The notes under the pieces are model-generated. The model saw only the letters and a list, made by a program, of their open reading frames with translations. It ran no database searches and had not been told where the DNA came from. Both the position numbers and the translations under genes were made by a program. DNA of 35,442 nucleotides, taken from contig JAGGYC010000143.1 of assembly GCA_021162745.1 (NCBI GenBank), positions 1-35,442 on the forward strand. Reading direction: 5' to 3'. The DNA comes from Desulfuromonas sp. (GTDB taxonomy: Bacteria; Desulfobacterota; Desulfuromonadia; Desulfuromonadales; Desulfuromonadaceae). Shown piece by piece: positions 8,025-17,886 of this stretch (positions within the stretch are counted from its first letter, which is position 1; the number at the start of each line of letters is the position of its first letter).

Positions 8025-9281
8025 CTAAAGACTGATATTTTGCAATTTTTCCGTCTGATCGTCAACATCTCCGATAACACACAGACACAAACTTTCATTA
8101 CTCATCAGATAATGAGCCAGTTTCTGCAGGTTGTCCGGTGAAACCTTTGATAATTCACGCATAACCGTGCGGACAGAAACATATTGACCCTGATAAATTT
8201 CACCGAGAGCCATACGTTCCATGCGGCTGTAAGTACTATCCAGAGACATTTTAAGACGCCCGATAAGCCGTTCACGAACCACCTGTAACTCCTCTTCACC
8301 GATGGGCATATCACGTAAGGCTCTTAATTCAGTGAGAATCATCTCAACGACATACGACACCTGCGCTGGAGAGGTAGAAGCATACGACACCATAGCACCT
8401 GAATCAGAATGACAATTGAGATAGCTGTACGCACAGTACACCAGACCATTTTTTTCACGCAGATTCTGGAATAACCGCGAACTCATCCCGCCGCCAAGAA
8501 CGGCGTTGAGCAGCATGCCGGAGAACCGATTCGGATGCTGTTGAGACAGAGCTGGAGTGCCAAGACAGATATGTGCTTGCCCCAGGGTACTGGGCTGAAT
8601 ATGTACCGCCTTCGTCGGGATCGGCTCCGCCTGTTCCAGAAGCAGGCACTGTGCTGCGACACGATTAAAATTCTCGGCAACCAACGTCAAAACCTGGTCA
8701 TGACTGACTGGGCCGGCAACGCACAAAATGAGGCTGGAATTGACATAGCGTTCCTGGGCAAAACCAACCAATTGATCGCGTTGAAGACTGCTGACGGAGT
8801 CTACCGTGCCAAGAACTGATCGGCCCAAAGCATTGTCCGGCCAAAACACCTGAGTAAACAGATCGTGGATCATTTCATCCGGCGCATCGTGTAGACGTTG
8901 GATTTCCTGCACAATCACCTTACGCTCTTTATCCATCTCATCGACATCGTAGCAGGAATTCAACAACAGATCGGCGAGTAACGGAATCGCAGATGTCAGT
9001 TTTTCCGGTAACGTCCGCAAGTGAAGACAGCTGTATTCACGACCGGTGAAACCGTTTAACGGCCCGCCAATCGCATCAACCTTTTTAGAGATATCCAGCG
9101 ACGACAGTGACGTTGTTCCTTTAAACAACATATGTTCAATGAAGTGGGAGATCCCCGAGAGTTCAGGACTCTCATGTCGGGAACCATTGACAATCCAAGC
9201 ACCGACACTTACCGAATGCGCTTCGGCCATTTGTTCTGTAACGACCCGAATCCCATTGTCCAAGATGCTTTTCTCGACCAT
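8025..9281 (-). CDS. M16-family zinc peptidase (processing-peptidase-like)
   Basis: This is a 418-residue M16 (pitrilysin/mitochondrial processing peptidase-like) protein. The inverted zinc motif HFIEH gives His46, Glu49 (catalytic base) and His50, with the distal Glu near residue 124 in VIVQEIQ. The N-terminal active and C-terminal inactive half-domains are both present. Related YmxG-like genes often lie after pnp in bacteria, as here. Substrates are not known; no signal peptide is seen, so it is probably cytoplasmic. An in-frame GTG two codons earlier (9287) is possible, but the GAGAGG ribosome site fits the ATG at 9281. A terminator separates it from pnp upstream. Confidence 0.93.
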   Translation of the reverse strand: MVEKSILDNGIRVVTEQMAEAHSVSVGAWIVNGSRHESPELSGISHFIEHMLFKGTTSLSSLDISKKVDAIGGPLNGFTGREYSCLHLRTLPEKLTSAIPLLADLLLNSCYDVDEMDKERKVIVQEIQRLHDAPDEMIHDLFTQVFWPDNALGRSVLGTVDSVSSLQRDQLVGFAQERYVNSSLILCVAGPVSHDQVLTLVAENFNRVAAQCLLLEQAEPIPTKAVHIQPSTLGQAHICLGTPALSQQHPNRFSGMLLNAVLGGGMSSRLFQNLREKNGLVYCAYSYLNCHSDSGAMVSYASTSPAQVSYVVEMILTELRALRDMPIGEEELQVVRERLIGRLKMSLDSTYSRMERMALGEIYQGQYVSVRTVMRELSKVSPDNLQKLAHYLMSNESLCLCVIGDVDDQTEKLQNISL

Positions 9282-9310
9282 AAACACCTCTCACTCGTAT
9301 GTACCAAGGT

Positions 9311-9356
9311 AAAAAAGCAAAGTCCTTGTACATCTTAGCAGAAGATGACAAGGACT
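9311..9356 (-). terminator. Intrinsic terminator after pnp
   Basis: On the minus strand a 15-base-pair stem with one bulge (9342-9356 with 9321-9336) is followed by a T-rich stretch (the A-run at 9311-9316). It sits about 65 bases past the pnp stop, before the M16 peptidase. Confidence 0.85.
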
Positions 9357-9420
9357 CTACTGTTGCGCTGAATATTCATTATCAAAGTGTCGGGATCAAC
9401 ACTTCAAAATCACTGAATGA

Positions 9421-11520
9421 TTATCCCTCTTCGGGAAATTCCAAACCAAGAGCTTCTTTACGTGACAGCTTGATCTTACCTTGACGATCAACACCGATGC
9501 ACTTAACCAGGACCTTGTCACCCTCATTGAGGATGTCCGTCACCTTGCTTACGCGCTCTTTAGCCAGTTCACTGACATGAACCAGACCGTCAGTACCGGC
9601 GAAGATCTCAACAAAGGCACCAAAATCCATAATTTTTTTAACGGTGCCTTCATACAGCTTGCCCACTTCAGGACTCTGGGTCAGCTCTTTGATCATCTTC
9701 GCTGCTGCTGCGGCTGCAGCACCATCACTGGAAGAGATGTTGATACGACCATCGTCCTCAATGTCGATACCACAACCTGTCGCTTCGATAATACCGCGAA
9801 CAGTTTTACCGCCGGCACCGATAACCGTACGTACTTGATCAGGCTTAACATGAACAGTGGTGATACGTGGCGCATACGGTGACAGATCATCACGGGTGGT
9901 ATTGATCGCTTTCGCCATCTCGCCGAGGATATGCAGACGACCCTCTTTGGCCTGTTGCAATGCTTGCTGCATGATGTCACGGGTAACGCCGTTGATCTTG
10001 ATGTCCATCTGCAGCGCAGCAACACCATCACTGGTACCGGTTACTTTAAAGTCCATGTCGCCGAGGTGATCTTCATCACCGAGGATATCGGAAAGAACCG
10101 CAATATCGTCACCCTCTTTGATCAGACCCATGGCAATACCCGCCACAGCATCCTTAACCGGCACACCGGCATCCATCAACGCCATGGACGCGCCACAAAC
10201 GGAGGCCATGGACGAAGAACCGTTGGATTCAAGAACTTCAGAAACAATACGTATGGTGTAAGGGAAGTCATCGAAAGAAGGTAAGATTTTGCTGGCGGAA
10301 CGCTCAGCAAGCATACCGTGACCAATTTCACGACGACCGGGGAACAGACGCATGCTGGTCTCGCCAACGCAGAATGGAGGGAAGTTGTAATGCAGCATAA
10401 ACTTCTTGAATTCCATCCCCTGGATATTATCCATCCGTTGCTCGTCGCTGGCAGTACCCAGTGTGGTGGTTACCAGAGCCTGGGTCTCACCACGGGTAAA
10501 CAAAGCGCTACCGTGAGCACGAGGTAACAGACCAACTTCACAGCTGATCGGACGAACAGTGTTCATCTCGCGGCCATCAATACGGATACGATCCTTGGTG
10601 ACCATATGACGGACGGTTTTTTTCTCAATGCTACCCATGATAGCCGAGATCTCACCGGAACGACCTTCATGCTCTTCAGCCAGTTGCTCCTTGATATCGT
10701 TGCGAATCTCTTTAAGTTTCGCGTAACGTTCCTGCTTGGTGCGGATGGTAACCGCTTCAAGAACACGCTCCGCTGCCAGTTTTGTCACCTGAGCCTCAAG
10801 AGCCAGGTCAACAGCAGGCACCTCAAATTCACGCTTTACAGTACCAACCAGTTCCGCCAGCTTGCACTGCATCTCAATCAGGGGCTGAATCGCCTGGTGG
10901 CCGAAGAAAATAGCCTCAAGCATCTCATCTTCACTGATCAGGTCGGCTTCACCCTCAACCATCATCACGGCATCTTTAGAACCGGCAACGATAATCTCGA
11001 TATCACTTTGTTCCTGTTGCTCCAGAGTCGGATTGGCAATAAATTCACCGTCAACACGACCAACACGTACCGCAGCAATCGGGCCACAGAATGGAATATC
11101 GGAAATAGTGACACTGGCAGAGGCAGCCACAATAGCCAGGGTATCGGGGTCATTTACACAGTCCGCCGAGATAACCTGAGGGATGATCTGTGTTTCGAAC
11201 AGGTAGCCCTTGGGGAACAGCGGACGCATGGGACGGTCGATCAGACGACAGATCAGGGTCTCACGCTCAGTGGCACCACGCTCACGACGGAAAAAAGAGC
11301 CGGGGATTTTACCACTGGCATAGAACTTTTCCTGATAGTTAACGGTCAGTGGGAAAAAATCCTGACCTTCACGGATAGAGTGTCCGGAAACAACCGTACA
11401 CAGAACTTTTGTTTCGCCGTAAGTGATGATGGTCGCGCCATCGGCCTGACGGGCCATTTTACCGGTCTCAATGGTCAACGGTTGACCATTGAATTCGATT
11501 TCTACTTTTTGATAAGCCAT
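9421..11520 (-). CDS. pnp: Polynucleotide phosphorylase
   Basis: The 699-residue PNPase is a phosphorolytic 3'-to-5' exoribonuclease that degrades RNA to nucleoside diphosphates and can add tails in reverse. Domains in order are RNase PH-like 1 (about 10-140), an all-helical linker (about 240-310), RNase PH-like 2 (about 320-545), KH (about 555-610, with [12 protein letters not shown]) and S1 (about 620-690, with [18 protein letters not shown]). The second core has the conserved [14 protein letters not shown] and [12 protein letters not shown] blocks. Length is standard. An AGGAGAG ribosome site precedes the ATG. It follows rpsO, as in most bacteria, across a 200-base leader with several hairpins. 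In E. coli that type of leader is processed by RNase III for autoregulation; whether this applies here is inference. Confidence 0.98.
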   Translation of the reverse strand: MAYQKVEIEFNGQPLTIETGKMARQADGATIITYGETKVLCTVVSGHSIREGQDFFPLTVNYQEKFYASGKIPGSFFRRERGATERETLICRLIDRPMRPLFPKGYLFETQIIPQVISADCVNDPDTLAIVAASASVTISDIPFCGPIAAVRVGRVDGEFIANPTLEQQEQSDIEIIVAGSKDAVMMVEGEADLISEDEMLEAIFFGHQAIQPLIEMQCKLAELVGTVKREFEVPAVDLALEAQVTKLAAERVLEAVTIRTKQERYAKLKEIRNDIKEQLAEEHEGRSGEISAIMGSIEKKTVRHMVTKDRIRIDGREMNTVRPISCEVGLLPRAHGSALFTRGETQALVTTTLGTASDEQRMDNIQGMEFKKFMLHYNFPPFCVGETSMRLFPGRREIGHGMLAERSASKILPSFDDFPYTIRIVSEVLESNGSSSMASVCGASMALMDAGVPVKDAVAGIAMGLIKEGDDIAVLSDILGDEDHLGDMDFKVTGTSDGVAALQMDIKINGVTRDIMQQALQQAKEGRLHILGEMAKAINTTRDDLSPYAPRITTVHVKPDQVRTVIGAGGKTVRGIIEATGCGIDIEDDGRINISSSDGAAAAAAAKMIKELTQSPEVGKLYEGTVKKIMDFGAFVEIFAGTDGLVHVSELAKERVSKVTDILNEGDKVLVKCIGVDRQGKIKLSRKEALGLEFPEEG

Positions 11521-11622
11521 AATAGCTCTCCTGCTGCTGTTAACTCTAAGATTTCACTCATAGAATTACAGCGTTTTTTCAAACAAAAAAAAAGGCTATA
11601 GGAGGTTGGCCTGAGACAAAAC

Positions 11623-11646
11623 CTGACCCGTTAATACAGGTCAGGC
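11623..11646 (-). other. Hairpin in the pnp leader
   Basis: A 7-base-pair stem (CCTGACC with GGTCAGG) and a 10-base loop on the minus strand are followed by TTTTGTCT. A weaker GC hairpin followed by nine T residues lies between it and the pnp ribosome site (about 11587-11615). These could act as a second terminator or as an RNA-processing target. Confidence 0.5.
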
Positions 11647-11680
11647 TTCCTCTCCGGACATCCTCCCAAGCCACCTCAAA

Positions 11681-11716
11681 TCAAAAGCAGCAACTCTCGC
11701 TAAGAAGAGCTGCTGC
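11681..11716 (-). terminator. Intrinsic terminator/attenuator between rpsO and pnp
   Basis: An 11-base-pair stem with one G-U pair (11706-11716 with 11687-11697) is followed by four T residues on the minus strand. It lies directly after the rpsO stop codon, the place of the rpsO terminator in E. coli. Confidence 0.7.
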
Positions 11717-11722
11717 CATTTG

Positions 11723-11989
11723 CTAACGACGAATTCCCAAACGACCGATGATGCTGCGGTAACGTTCAACATCGTTCTTTTTGAGATAGTCCAGCAAGCG
11801 ACGACGCTTACCAACGATCTTCAACAGTCCACGACGGGAATGGTGATCTTTTTTATGGGTACGGAAGTGATCCGTCAGGTAAGTGATGCGCTCTGTCAAC
11901 AGTGCGATCTGTACTTCCGAGGATCCTGTATCACCCTCTTGGGCTTGATATTCTTTGATGATTTCCTGTTTTTTTTCTGTGGCTAACAC
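11723..11989 (-). CDS. rpsO: 30S ribosomal protein S15
   Basis: This is an 88-residue S15 protein that binds 16S rRNA helices in the central domain early in 30S assembly. The conserved block [21 protein letters not shown] and the [14 protein letters not shown] region are intact. The start is taken as GTG at 11989 ([11 protein letters not shown]), which gives the canonical length and a 9-base spacing to AAAGGAG. The in-frame ATG at 11998 touches the ribosome site directly and is unlikely to be used. The gene ends with TAG, showing amber is a normal stop in this genome. S15 often represses its own translation; no confident regulatory fold can be assigned here. Confidence 0.96.
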   Translation of the reverse strand: MLATEKKQEIIKEYQAQEGDTGSSEVQIALLTERITYLTDHFRTHKKDHHSRRGLLKIVGKRRRLLDYLKKNDVERYRSIIGRLGIRR

Positions 11990-12103
11990 TAGTGCCATCT
12001 CCTTTCGAACTCTTGAAGTCCGGTTTATCAGTTTAGATTGTAAAATACTGTCAGTTTTTACCACATATAAATACGACTGTAAAGACCAAAGCGTGTCTCA
12101 GGA

Positions 12104-12141
12104 GACTGTCCGACAATAGAAGAACCTATTCTCGGGCAGCC
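12104..12141 (-). other. Strong hairpin between truB and rpsO
   Basis: The 16-base arms (12104-12119 and 12126-12141) pair with few mismatches, mostly G-U or pyrimidine changes, around a 6-base loop. No T-run follows on the minus strand, so it is more likely a processing or regulatory RNA structure than a terminator. Confidence 0.55.
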
Positions 12142-12143
12142 TT

Positions 12144-13043
12144 CTAAACACCCCCTGGAAATACTTTTAACAACTTGAATTCACCACGCTCTTCGAGCTG
12201 ATGTTCCGGGTCATACTGAGCAACAGCCATCAGTTTTTCCCCATCCAGTAACAACAGCGTCTGCAACTCCTGTAGTTCAGATACATCCGCCACATCTTCC
12301 AGGCGCGGTGGGATGCCATCTTTAAGCCGATCACGTCCACTGTCCAGTAACAACAATGTGCTCATTCCGTCAAGGGCTTGAACCGGCGACAACAATGTAT
12401 AATCACCCGCTTGCAACTGCTCAATGGAGATCGCCATCGACACATCAAAACCGCCACTACGAACGCGTCGCAATTGCGTCATACAGGCACCACACCACAA
12501 GCGCTGACCGATATCGTGGCACAGGGTACGAACATAGGTTCCCTTGGTGCAATCGACATAGAAGGTCACTTCGTCACCATCAATGGATTCAACCTGTAGT
12601 GAATTAATGGTGATCTGTCGCTTCTGACGCTCGACTTCGATCCCCTGCCTGGCAAGACGATACAAAGGGACACCATCTTTTTTCAGTGCCGAAAACATCG
12701 GTGGAATCTGGTCGATCTCACCGACAAACTCACGACACACCAGCTCAATCTGTTCAGCGGTTACACCATCGGTCGGCAATTGCTGTTGCACTTCACCGGT
12801 AATATCCTGCGAGTCCGTCGTCAACCCCAGACGCATGGTAGCCCGATAACCTTTATCGCCAGCCATCAGATATTCAATCAGCCGTGTACACTGCCCGATC
12901 CCAACCAGCAACAAACCGGTCGCCAACGGATCAAGGGTACCAGCATGACCGACCCGACGAATCTTACAGGCGCGGCGAACTTTTTGCACCACTGTATGAG
13001 AGGTCATCCCCTGCGGTTTATCTATAACCAGTAGACCGTTCAT
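12144..13043 (-). CDS. truB: tRNA pseudouridine(55) synthase
   Basis: The 299-residue TruB converts uridine 55 in the T-loop of tRNAs to pseudouridine and also acts as a tRNA-folding chaperone. The catalytic aspartate is Asp38 in GHAGTLDPLATG. Other family blocks are DKPQGMTSH at the N terminus, GDKGYRATMRLGLTTDSQD, and the CTKGTYVRTLCHDIGQ region. The last 50 or so residues form the degenerate PUA-like domain. The ATG follows the nrnA stop codon directly (TGA then ATG), so the two are translationally coupled. Its position beside rbfA/nrnA and rpsO is the common bacterial order. Confidence 0.97.
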   Translation of the reverse strand: MNGLLVIDKPQGMTSHTVVQKVRRACKIRRVGHAGTLDPLATGLLLVGIGQCTRLIEYLMAGDKGYRATMRLGLTTDSQDITGEVQQQLPTDGVTAEQIELVCREFVGEIDQIPPMFSALKKDGVPLYRLARQGIEVERQKRQITINSLQVESIDGDEVTFYVDCTKGTYVRTLCHDIGQRLWCGACMTQLRRVRSGGFDVSMAISIEQLQAGDYTLLSPVQALDGMSTLLLLDSGRDRLKDGIPPRLEDVADVSELQELQTLLLLDGEKLMAVAQYDPEHQLEERGEFKLLKVFPGGV

Positions 13044-14012
13044 TCAGGCGGACAACAATTGGTCAAGGCGGCTAAAAACAAACTCATGAACCTCATCCAG
13101 CGTTCCCTTCACCACAGCTCCCGCTGCATTGTGGTGGCCTCCACCGCCCAGTTCGCGAGCGAGAGCGCCAACATCAACCAACCCTTTTGAACGCATCCCC
13201 AACTTAAAGCTTTCACCATCGAGTTGACGGAAAAACAATGCCACCTCAACGCCGTTTATTGAGCGAGGATAATTGACAAAACTGTCAGAGAATTCCGCAC
13301 CGACACCAATCTCATCAAGCATCTGCTGCATCACAGTCATGGCGGCATAACGACCACAATCAGAGACACGCAAAGTGTTGAGGGACAGACCCAACAACTG
13401 CAGGCGCTCAACTTCCTGACTTTCGTAGAGCCCACCGGCCACATACCAAGGATCAACGCCAAGGTTGACCATCTCACCAGCAATGGCGAAGGATTCAGGG
13501 TCGGCGTTGGAATAGCGGAACGAACCGGTATCCGACAGAATCGCCGTATAGATACATAGCGCGACATTTTCGGAAATGGTGTAATCGCAAGCCCTCAACA
13601 CACGATAGAGCACGGCTGCTGTGGCACTGGCTTTATCGTCAACCAGATAGATATCACCAAAGTCTTCCGAAAACGGATGATGATCAACATTTATCAACAC
13701 CGGACTGCGACGGCGCGCATCAAGCTGTGCGCGAGACAATTCACCGACATCGAGAACGAAAATCACATCGAACTGGTCTTTTTCAGCCAGACAATTTACA
13801 ACCGTTTCGGCACCCGGTAAAAATATGAATTTTTCCGGTACACCGTCAACATTGTAAGCGACAACATCTTTACCCATCTCGCGTAACGCATTGGTAAGAG
13901 CCAGCGTCGACGCCAAGGCATCACCATCAGGACCTTCATGAGCAGCAATGAGAAATCGTTGCCCCTGAACAATGGCATCAACCGTCGCCTGGAGTGGGTT
14001 ATTCTTCTTCAT
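13044..14012 (-). CDS. nrnA: DHH/DHHA1 phosphoesterase, NrnA-type oligoribonuclease / pAp phosphatase
   Basis: The 322-residue protein has the DHH domain (about 1-190) with HEGPDGDALAST, VFVLDVGE, INVDHHPF and LSDTGSFRYSNAD motifs supplying the metal ligands, then the DHHA1 domain with the GGGGHHNAAG loop near residue 290 that binds substrate. NrnA-type enzymes degrade very short RNA oligonucleotides to mononucleotides and often dephosphorylate 3'-phosphoadenosine 5'-phosphate. This complements the PNPase encoded downstream. The start overlaps the end of rbfA by 14 bases, and the stop abuts the truB start. Substrate preference between nanoRNA and pAp cannot be read from the sequence. Confidence 0.93.
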   Translation of the reverse strand: MKKNNPLQATVDAIVQGQRFLIAAHEGPDGDALASTLALTNALREMGKDVVAYNVDGVPEKFIFLPGAETVVNCLAEKDQFDVIFVLDVGELSRAQLDARRRSPVLINVDHHPFSEDFGDIYLVDDKASATAAVLYRVLRACDYTISENVALCIYTAILSDTGSFRYSNADPESFAIAGEMVNLGVDPWYVAGGLYESQEVERLQLLGLSLNTLRVSDCGRYAAMTVMQQMLDEIGVGAEFSDSFVNYPRSINGVEVALFFRQLDGESFKLGMRSKGLVDVGALARELGGGGHHNAAGAVVKGTLDEVHEFVFSRLDQLLSA

Positions 14013-14355
14013 CGCCTAACCCTGCCTGCTTAAGAAGAGATTCGATGTGGCTGCCGTAAGCAATTGAGGTGTCGTAGTTAAATACCAACTCAGGCACGTG
14101 GCGCAATTTTAAGCGCTTGGCCAATTCCCGGCGCAAATAAGGCACAGCACTGTCAAGCCCCTGCTGGGTCTGCTCAACGTCCGGATCCTCACCCATGACG
14201 GTATAGTACACCTTGGCATAGCGTAAATCGGATGTGACGTCGACCGACATAATGGTGACAAAACCAACACGAGGGTCACGCAAACCACGCAAGATAATTG
14301 CAGAGATCTCCTGCTGAATCAACTCACCGACACGATAGGAACGTTGTGTACCCAT
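13999..14355 (-). CDS. rbfA: 30S ribosome-binding factor A
   Basis: This is a 118-residue RbfA, a KH-like protein that binds immature 30S subunits near the 5' end of 16S rRNA and is needed for late maturation and cold growth. Family blocks are RVGELIQQEISAII, LRDPRVGFVTIMSVDVTSDLRYAKVYY and LKLRHVPELVFNYDTS. The start is placed at ATG 14355 (MGTQRSYRV), with an AGAGG ribosome site 7 bases upstream; the longer frame to 14427 runs into the terminator region and lacks similarity. The C-terminal end is acidic (GLGDEEE). It is separated from infB by a strong terminator, unusual for this pair. Confidence 0.95.
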   Translation of the reverse strand: MGTQRSYRVGELIQQEISAIILRGLRDPRVGFVTIMSVDVTSDLRYAKVYYTVMGEDPDVEQTQQGLDSAVPYLRRELAKRLKLRHVPELVFNYDTSIAYGSHIESLLKQAGLGDEEE

Positions 14356-14423
14356 GTCATATCCTCTTACCCGTTTCAAACAGGGCTGAACTCTGTGATC
14401 ACAAAAGGTGACCATAGATACCA

Positions 14424-14473
14424 ACAAAAAATAAAACTGCCAACAATGATCGACAGGATCACTGCTGGCAGTT
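14424..14473 (-). terminator. Strong intrinsic terminator between infB and rbfA
   Basis: A 17-base-pair stem (14457-14473 with 14435-14451, two G-U pairs) and a 5-base loop are followed by TTATTTTTT on the minus strand. It divides the rimP-nusA-infB group from rbfA-nrnA-truB. Confidence 0.9.
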
Positions 14474-14494
14474 ACTTATCCCGGAAACAAAACT

Positions 14495-17284
14495 CTATAA
14501 CTCAGTCTTGGTTTCTTCCATCTCATAAGCCTCAATAATATCACCAACCTTGATATCATTATACTTTTCGAGGCCGATACCACACTCATAGCCGGTAGCG
14601 ACTTCCTTGACGTCATCTTTAAAGCGCTTCAGAGAGCTGAGTACACCCTCCCAGACAACAACACTGTCGCGCACCAGGCGAACTTGAGAATTGCGCAATA
14701 CTTTACCATCGAGAACCATACAACCGGCAATGGTACCCACTTTGGAAACACTGAACGTCTCGCGAACCTCGACACGTCCCAGATGTTTTTCGCGCATGGT
14801 CGGAGCCAGCAGACCCTCCATCGCATCGTGAATATCATTTACCGCATCGTAAATGATGCTATACAGACGAATATCGACGTCCTCTTTTTCTGCCAACTGT
14901 GCAGCCTTAGGCTCGGGGCGAACACTAAAGCCAATAATAATGGCATCCGATGCTGAAGCCAGCGAGACATCACTCTCCGTGATACCGCCAACGCCGGTAT
15001 GAACAATCGTCAAACGACAGGCCGAAGTCGTCAACTTGCTCAGTGAATCCTTAACGGCTTCAACAGAACCCTGAACATCCGCCTTAACGATAACCTTAAG
15101 CTCTTCAACGTTGCCTTCCTGGATGCGGGCATACAGTTGATCCAGTGACAGACGGCTATTCTTAGCCAACTCAGCTTCACGCAATTTATGCTGGCGATGT
15201 TGAGCAACCTCTTTGGCGGTCTTTTCGTTTTCAAGCGCATGCAGGTTATCCCCGGCATCGGGAACACCTTGCAAACCCGTTACCTCGACAGGCATCGACG
15301 GCCCGGCTTCCTTGACTTGCTCACCACGATCATTAACCATCGTTCGGACACGACCACAATGAACCCCGGCAACGATCGGATCGCCGACACGCAATGTACC
15401 GTCTTGAACTAATACCGTAGCAACCGCACCACGCCCCTTGTCAAGACGGGCTTCAACAATGGTTCCACGACCACGCTTGGTCGGATCGGCGCGCAAATCC
15501 ATCACCTCGGCCTGGAGTAAAATCATCTCCAGTAACTGATCGAGGTTAGTACGTTGCTTTGCAGAAACTTCAACAAAGATGGTATCGCCACCCCACTCTT
15601 CAGGAACCATCTCGAACTCTGTCAGTTCCTGCTTCACCCGTTCGGGGTTGGCACCAGGCTTATCAATCTTATTGACAGCAACGATGATCGGCACACCCGC
15701 AGCCTTTGAGTGGCTGATCGCCTCCTTGGTCTGCGGCATGACACCGTCGTCTGCGGCAACAACCAGAATAACAATATCGGTCACCTGCGCACCACGTGAA
15801 CGCATGGCTGTAAAGGCCTCGTGACCAGGAGTATCGAGGAACGAGATCGTCTTGTCATGCACCTTAACATCGTAGGCACCAATATGCTGAGTAATACCAC
15901 CGGCCTCGCCATCGGCGATGTTAGCCTGGCGGATCGCATCAAGCAAACTGGTCTTACCATGGTCAACGTGACCCATAATGGTAACAACGGCGGGCCGCGC
16001 TACCTGCTTGGTGCCATCCTGATCATCATCAAGATTCAGATCATCATCTGAAAGGATACTGATCTCATCAAAGGCGACGTTCTCTACTTCATAGTTGAAA
16101 TCTGAGGCAAGAATCGCCGCTGATTCAAAGTCGAGAGGATGGTTAATGGTCACCATGCTGCCTTGACGCATCAATTCGCGAATCAGATCATTGGCTTTGA
16201 CACCCATCCGCTTGGCCAATTCACCGACAGTGATGACATCGGTGATACGGATCTTACGCTTGATCGCCTTTGGAATGGTGATCTCAGTTTTCTTGGCAAC
16301 CTTCTGAGCTTTCTTGCCGCGGCGCATTTTACCACCACGAGCCGGCTCAAACACTTCCATCCGGTCACGGCGCCGCCGCTGATCCTTGCCTCCAGCCGGT
16401 GCGTTAGCACCATACTCGTTACCTTTGCCCTTCTTCTTTTTATTACGATTGCGAGAGCTGTCGTCTTTAGGTGGCTCAGCAGCCATCGGCGGACGATTCG
16501 CAGCAGGACGTGCTCCCGGCGCTCCAGGACGGCCCGGTGCTCCAGGGCGTGATCCCGGTGCTCCAGGACGGCCAGCTGCTGCGGGACGCTCTGGGCGACC
16601 ACCCGGCTGCGGTTTGCGCGTTTGTGGTTTTCTACCGCGGCCACCGTCATGGCGCAACGCCGACTGTGGCAACTCCACACGACCAAGAATCTTCGCGCCA
16701 CCTGCTGTCGGTTTTGCTGCGGTCTCTTTCGCTTCTGACGCGGTGGAAACAATGGCCGCAACATTGCGTGTTGCAGCCTTACGTTGAGCAGGCGCTTTTT
16801 TAACTTCCTCGGCCACCGGTTCAGCAGCAACCTCAGCTACCGGTTCAGCAGCAACCTCAGCTACCGGTTCAGCAGCAACCTCAGCTACCGGTTCAGCAGC
16901 AACCTCAGCTACCGGTTCAGCAGCAACCTCGACCACCGGTTCAGCAGCAACCTCGGCTACCGGTTCAGCAGCAACCTCAGCTACCGGTTCAGCAGCAACC
17001 TCAGCTACCGGTTCAGCAGCAACCTCAGCTACCGGCTTAGGGGGCTCCGCTTTACGACGGCGACGAATCAAGCCGGTGTTGATCCGTTTTTCATCAAACA
17101 CGGGCTCGTCAGTTTCCGACGCTTTATCTTTATCTTTACGTTCATCCAAAGAACGAACAACTTCTTCATCGACAACGCTCATATGACTTTTCGCCTCAAT
17201 TCCTGCCTGCTGCAAACGTTCAAGCAACTCTTTATTTTCCAGACCCATCTGCTGTGCCAGTTCGTAGATTCTAATTTTTGCCAT
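14495..17284 (-). CDS. infB: Translation initiation factor IF-2
   Basis: The 929-residue IF-2 is the GTPase that brings initiator tRNA to the 30S subunit and promotes 50S joining. The N-terminal IF2_N module ([25 protein letters not shown]) is followed by a long low-complexity linker, a second IF2_N-like module (about residues 335-395), the G domain with [12 protein letters not shown] near residue 436, DTPGHEAF and NKIDKPGAN, then domains II, III and the C2 fMet-tRNA-binding domain. The linker holds nine exact or near-exact copies of the octapeptide PVAEVAAE (residues 84-155) and a Pro/Gly/Arg-rich segment. The ATG overlaps the ylxR/Q stop by one base (TGATG), with GGGGGAA as ribosome site. 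Confidence 0.98.
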   Translation of the reverse strand: MAKIRIYELAQQMGLENKELLERLQQAGIEAKSHMSVVDEEVVRSLDERKDKDKASETDEPVFDEKRINTGLIRRRRKAEPPKPVAEVAAEPVAEVAAEPVAEVAAEPVAEVAAEPVVEVAAEPVAEVAAEPVAEVAAEPVAEVAAEPVAEVAAEPVAEEVKKAPAQRKAATRNVAAIVSTASEAKETAAKPTAGGAKILGRVELPQSALRHDGGRGRKPQTRKPQPGGRPERPAAAGRPGAPGSRPGAPGRPGAPGARPAANRPPMAAEPPKDDSSRNRNKKKKGKGNEYGANAPAGGKDQRRRRDRMEVFEPARGGKMRRGKKAQKVAKKTEITIPKAIKRKIRITDVITVGELAKRMGVKANDLIRELMRQGSMVTINHPLDFESAAILASDFNYEVENVAFDEISILSDDDLNLDDDQDGTKQVARPAVVTIMGHVDHGKTSLLDAIRQANIADGEAGGITQHIGAYDVKVHDKTISFLDTPGHEAFTAMRSRGAQVTDIVILVVAADDGVMPQTKEAISHSKAAGVPIIVAVNKIDKPGANPERVKQELTEFEMVPEEWGGDTIFVEVSAKQRTNLDQLLEMILLQAEVMDLRADPTKRGRGTIVEARLDKGRGAVATVLVQDGTLRVGDPIVAGVHCGRVRTMVNDRGEQVKEAGPSMPVEVTGLQGVPDAGDNLHALENEKTAKEVAQHRQHKLREAELAKNSRLSLDQLYARIQEGNVEELKVIVKADVQGSVEAVKDSLSKLTTSACRLTIVHTGVGGITESDVSLASASDAIIIGFSVRPEPKAAQLAEKEDVDIRLYSIIYDAVNDIHDAMEGLLAPTMREKHLGRVEVRETFSVSKVGTIAGCMVLDGKVLRNSQVRLVRDSVVVWEGVLSSLKRFKDDVKEVATGYECGIGLEKYNDIKVGDIIEAYEMEETKTEL
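16808..17035. repeat. 24-base tandem repeat inside infB
   Basis: Nine consecutive 24-base units (16820-17035) plus a partial unit encode the octapeptide PVAEVAAE. Units are nearly identical at the DNA level, including silent positions; one unit encodes VVEVAAE. Such uniformity suggests recent slippage or unequal exchange rather than ancient protein-level repetition. Confidence 0.95.
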
Positions 17285-17880
17285 CAGAGTTCCCCCATTA
17301 CATACATATATCGTTGCAGCTCGTGATTTAATGTTTGCGCCAATGGACTTTTCTTCAGAGCCAAAACACTTCGCTCCGACAGGCCTAACGCTTGTCCCAA
17401 AGTCGCTTTATCAAAACACTCAATCAGCGGCACGTTTGAACGTGCAGATCGTTGCCGCAATTTCGAACCAACACCTTCCGACACATCAGACGTCATCAAC
17501 ACCCAGGCGATCTCTTGAGGGTTTTTCAACGTCGCTAGCACCAGCTGACTACCACTGGCAACCAGTCCGGCCTTTCGTGCCATCCCGATTAGATTAAGAA
17601 CTCGAAGGCGAACTTGTTCGCGCAACGAACCGATCAACGGGTCAACATCAACATTGATTTGAGCATTTTTCAAAGACCGTGCAAAAGCCTTACGCTGCAC
17701 AGCCCGGGTTATACATTCGCGTTTAAAACAGCTATACGCACCACGACCAGGCAATTTGTGTTGATAATCCACCAGCAGATCACCATTCGGTGAAGCTACA
17801 AATCGGATAAGATTCTCCTGTTCATCGCTGCACCGGCATGCAACACAGGTGCGAGTTACGTGGCGTTTGTGTCCAGTCAC
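17284..17880 (-). CDS. ylxR: YlxR (DUF448) fused to an L7Ae-like YlxQ domain
   Basis: This 198-residue protein joins two RNA-binding modules that are separate genes in Bacillus. Residues about 8-78 are YlxR, with TCVACR and the GRGAY loop (45-49). Residues about 92-195 resemble the ribosomal L7Ae/YlxQ fold, beginning [16 protein letters not shown]. The place between nusA and infB is the conserved position for both. Exact roles are uncertain; YlxR-type proteins have been linked to RNA binding and RNase P. The GTG start at 17880 lies 7 bases after the nusA stop and its ribosome site (GGAGGG) is unusually far, so coupling to nusA translation is likely. Confidence 0.88.
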   Translation of the reverse strand: MTGHKRHVTRTCVACRCSDEQENLIRFVASPNGDLLVDYQHKLPGRGAYSCFKRECITRAVQRKAFARSLKNAQINVDVDPLIGSLREQVRLRVLNLIGMARKAGLVASGSQLVLATLKNPQEIAWVLMTSDVSEGVGSKLRQRSARSNVPLIECFDKATLGQALGLSERSVLALKKSPLAQTLNHELQRYMYVMGEL

Positions 17881-17886
17881 TGAGGA

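Noticed and set aside
11990-12064. Longer N terminus for ribosomal protein S15
   Set aside because: It would exceed the family length and ignore the AAAGGAG site that fits GTG 11989.
16784-17326. Plus-strand repetitive frame opposite infB (Ser/Phe/Asn-rich octapeptides)
   Set aside because: It is the antisense shadow of the 24-base repeat in infB; no ribosome site or family supports it.
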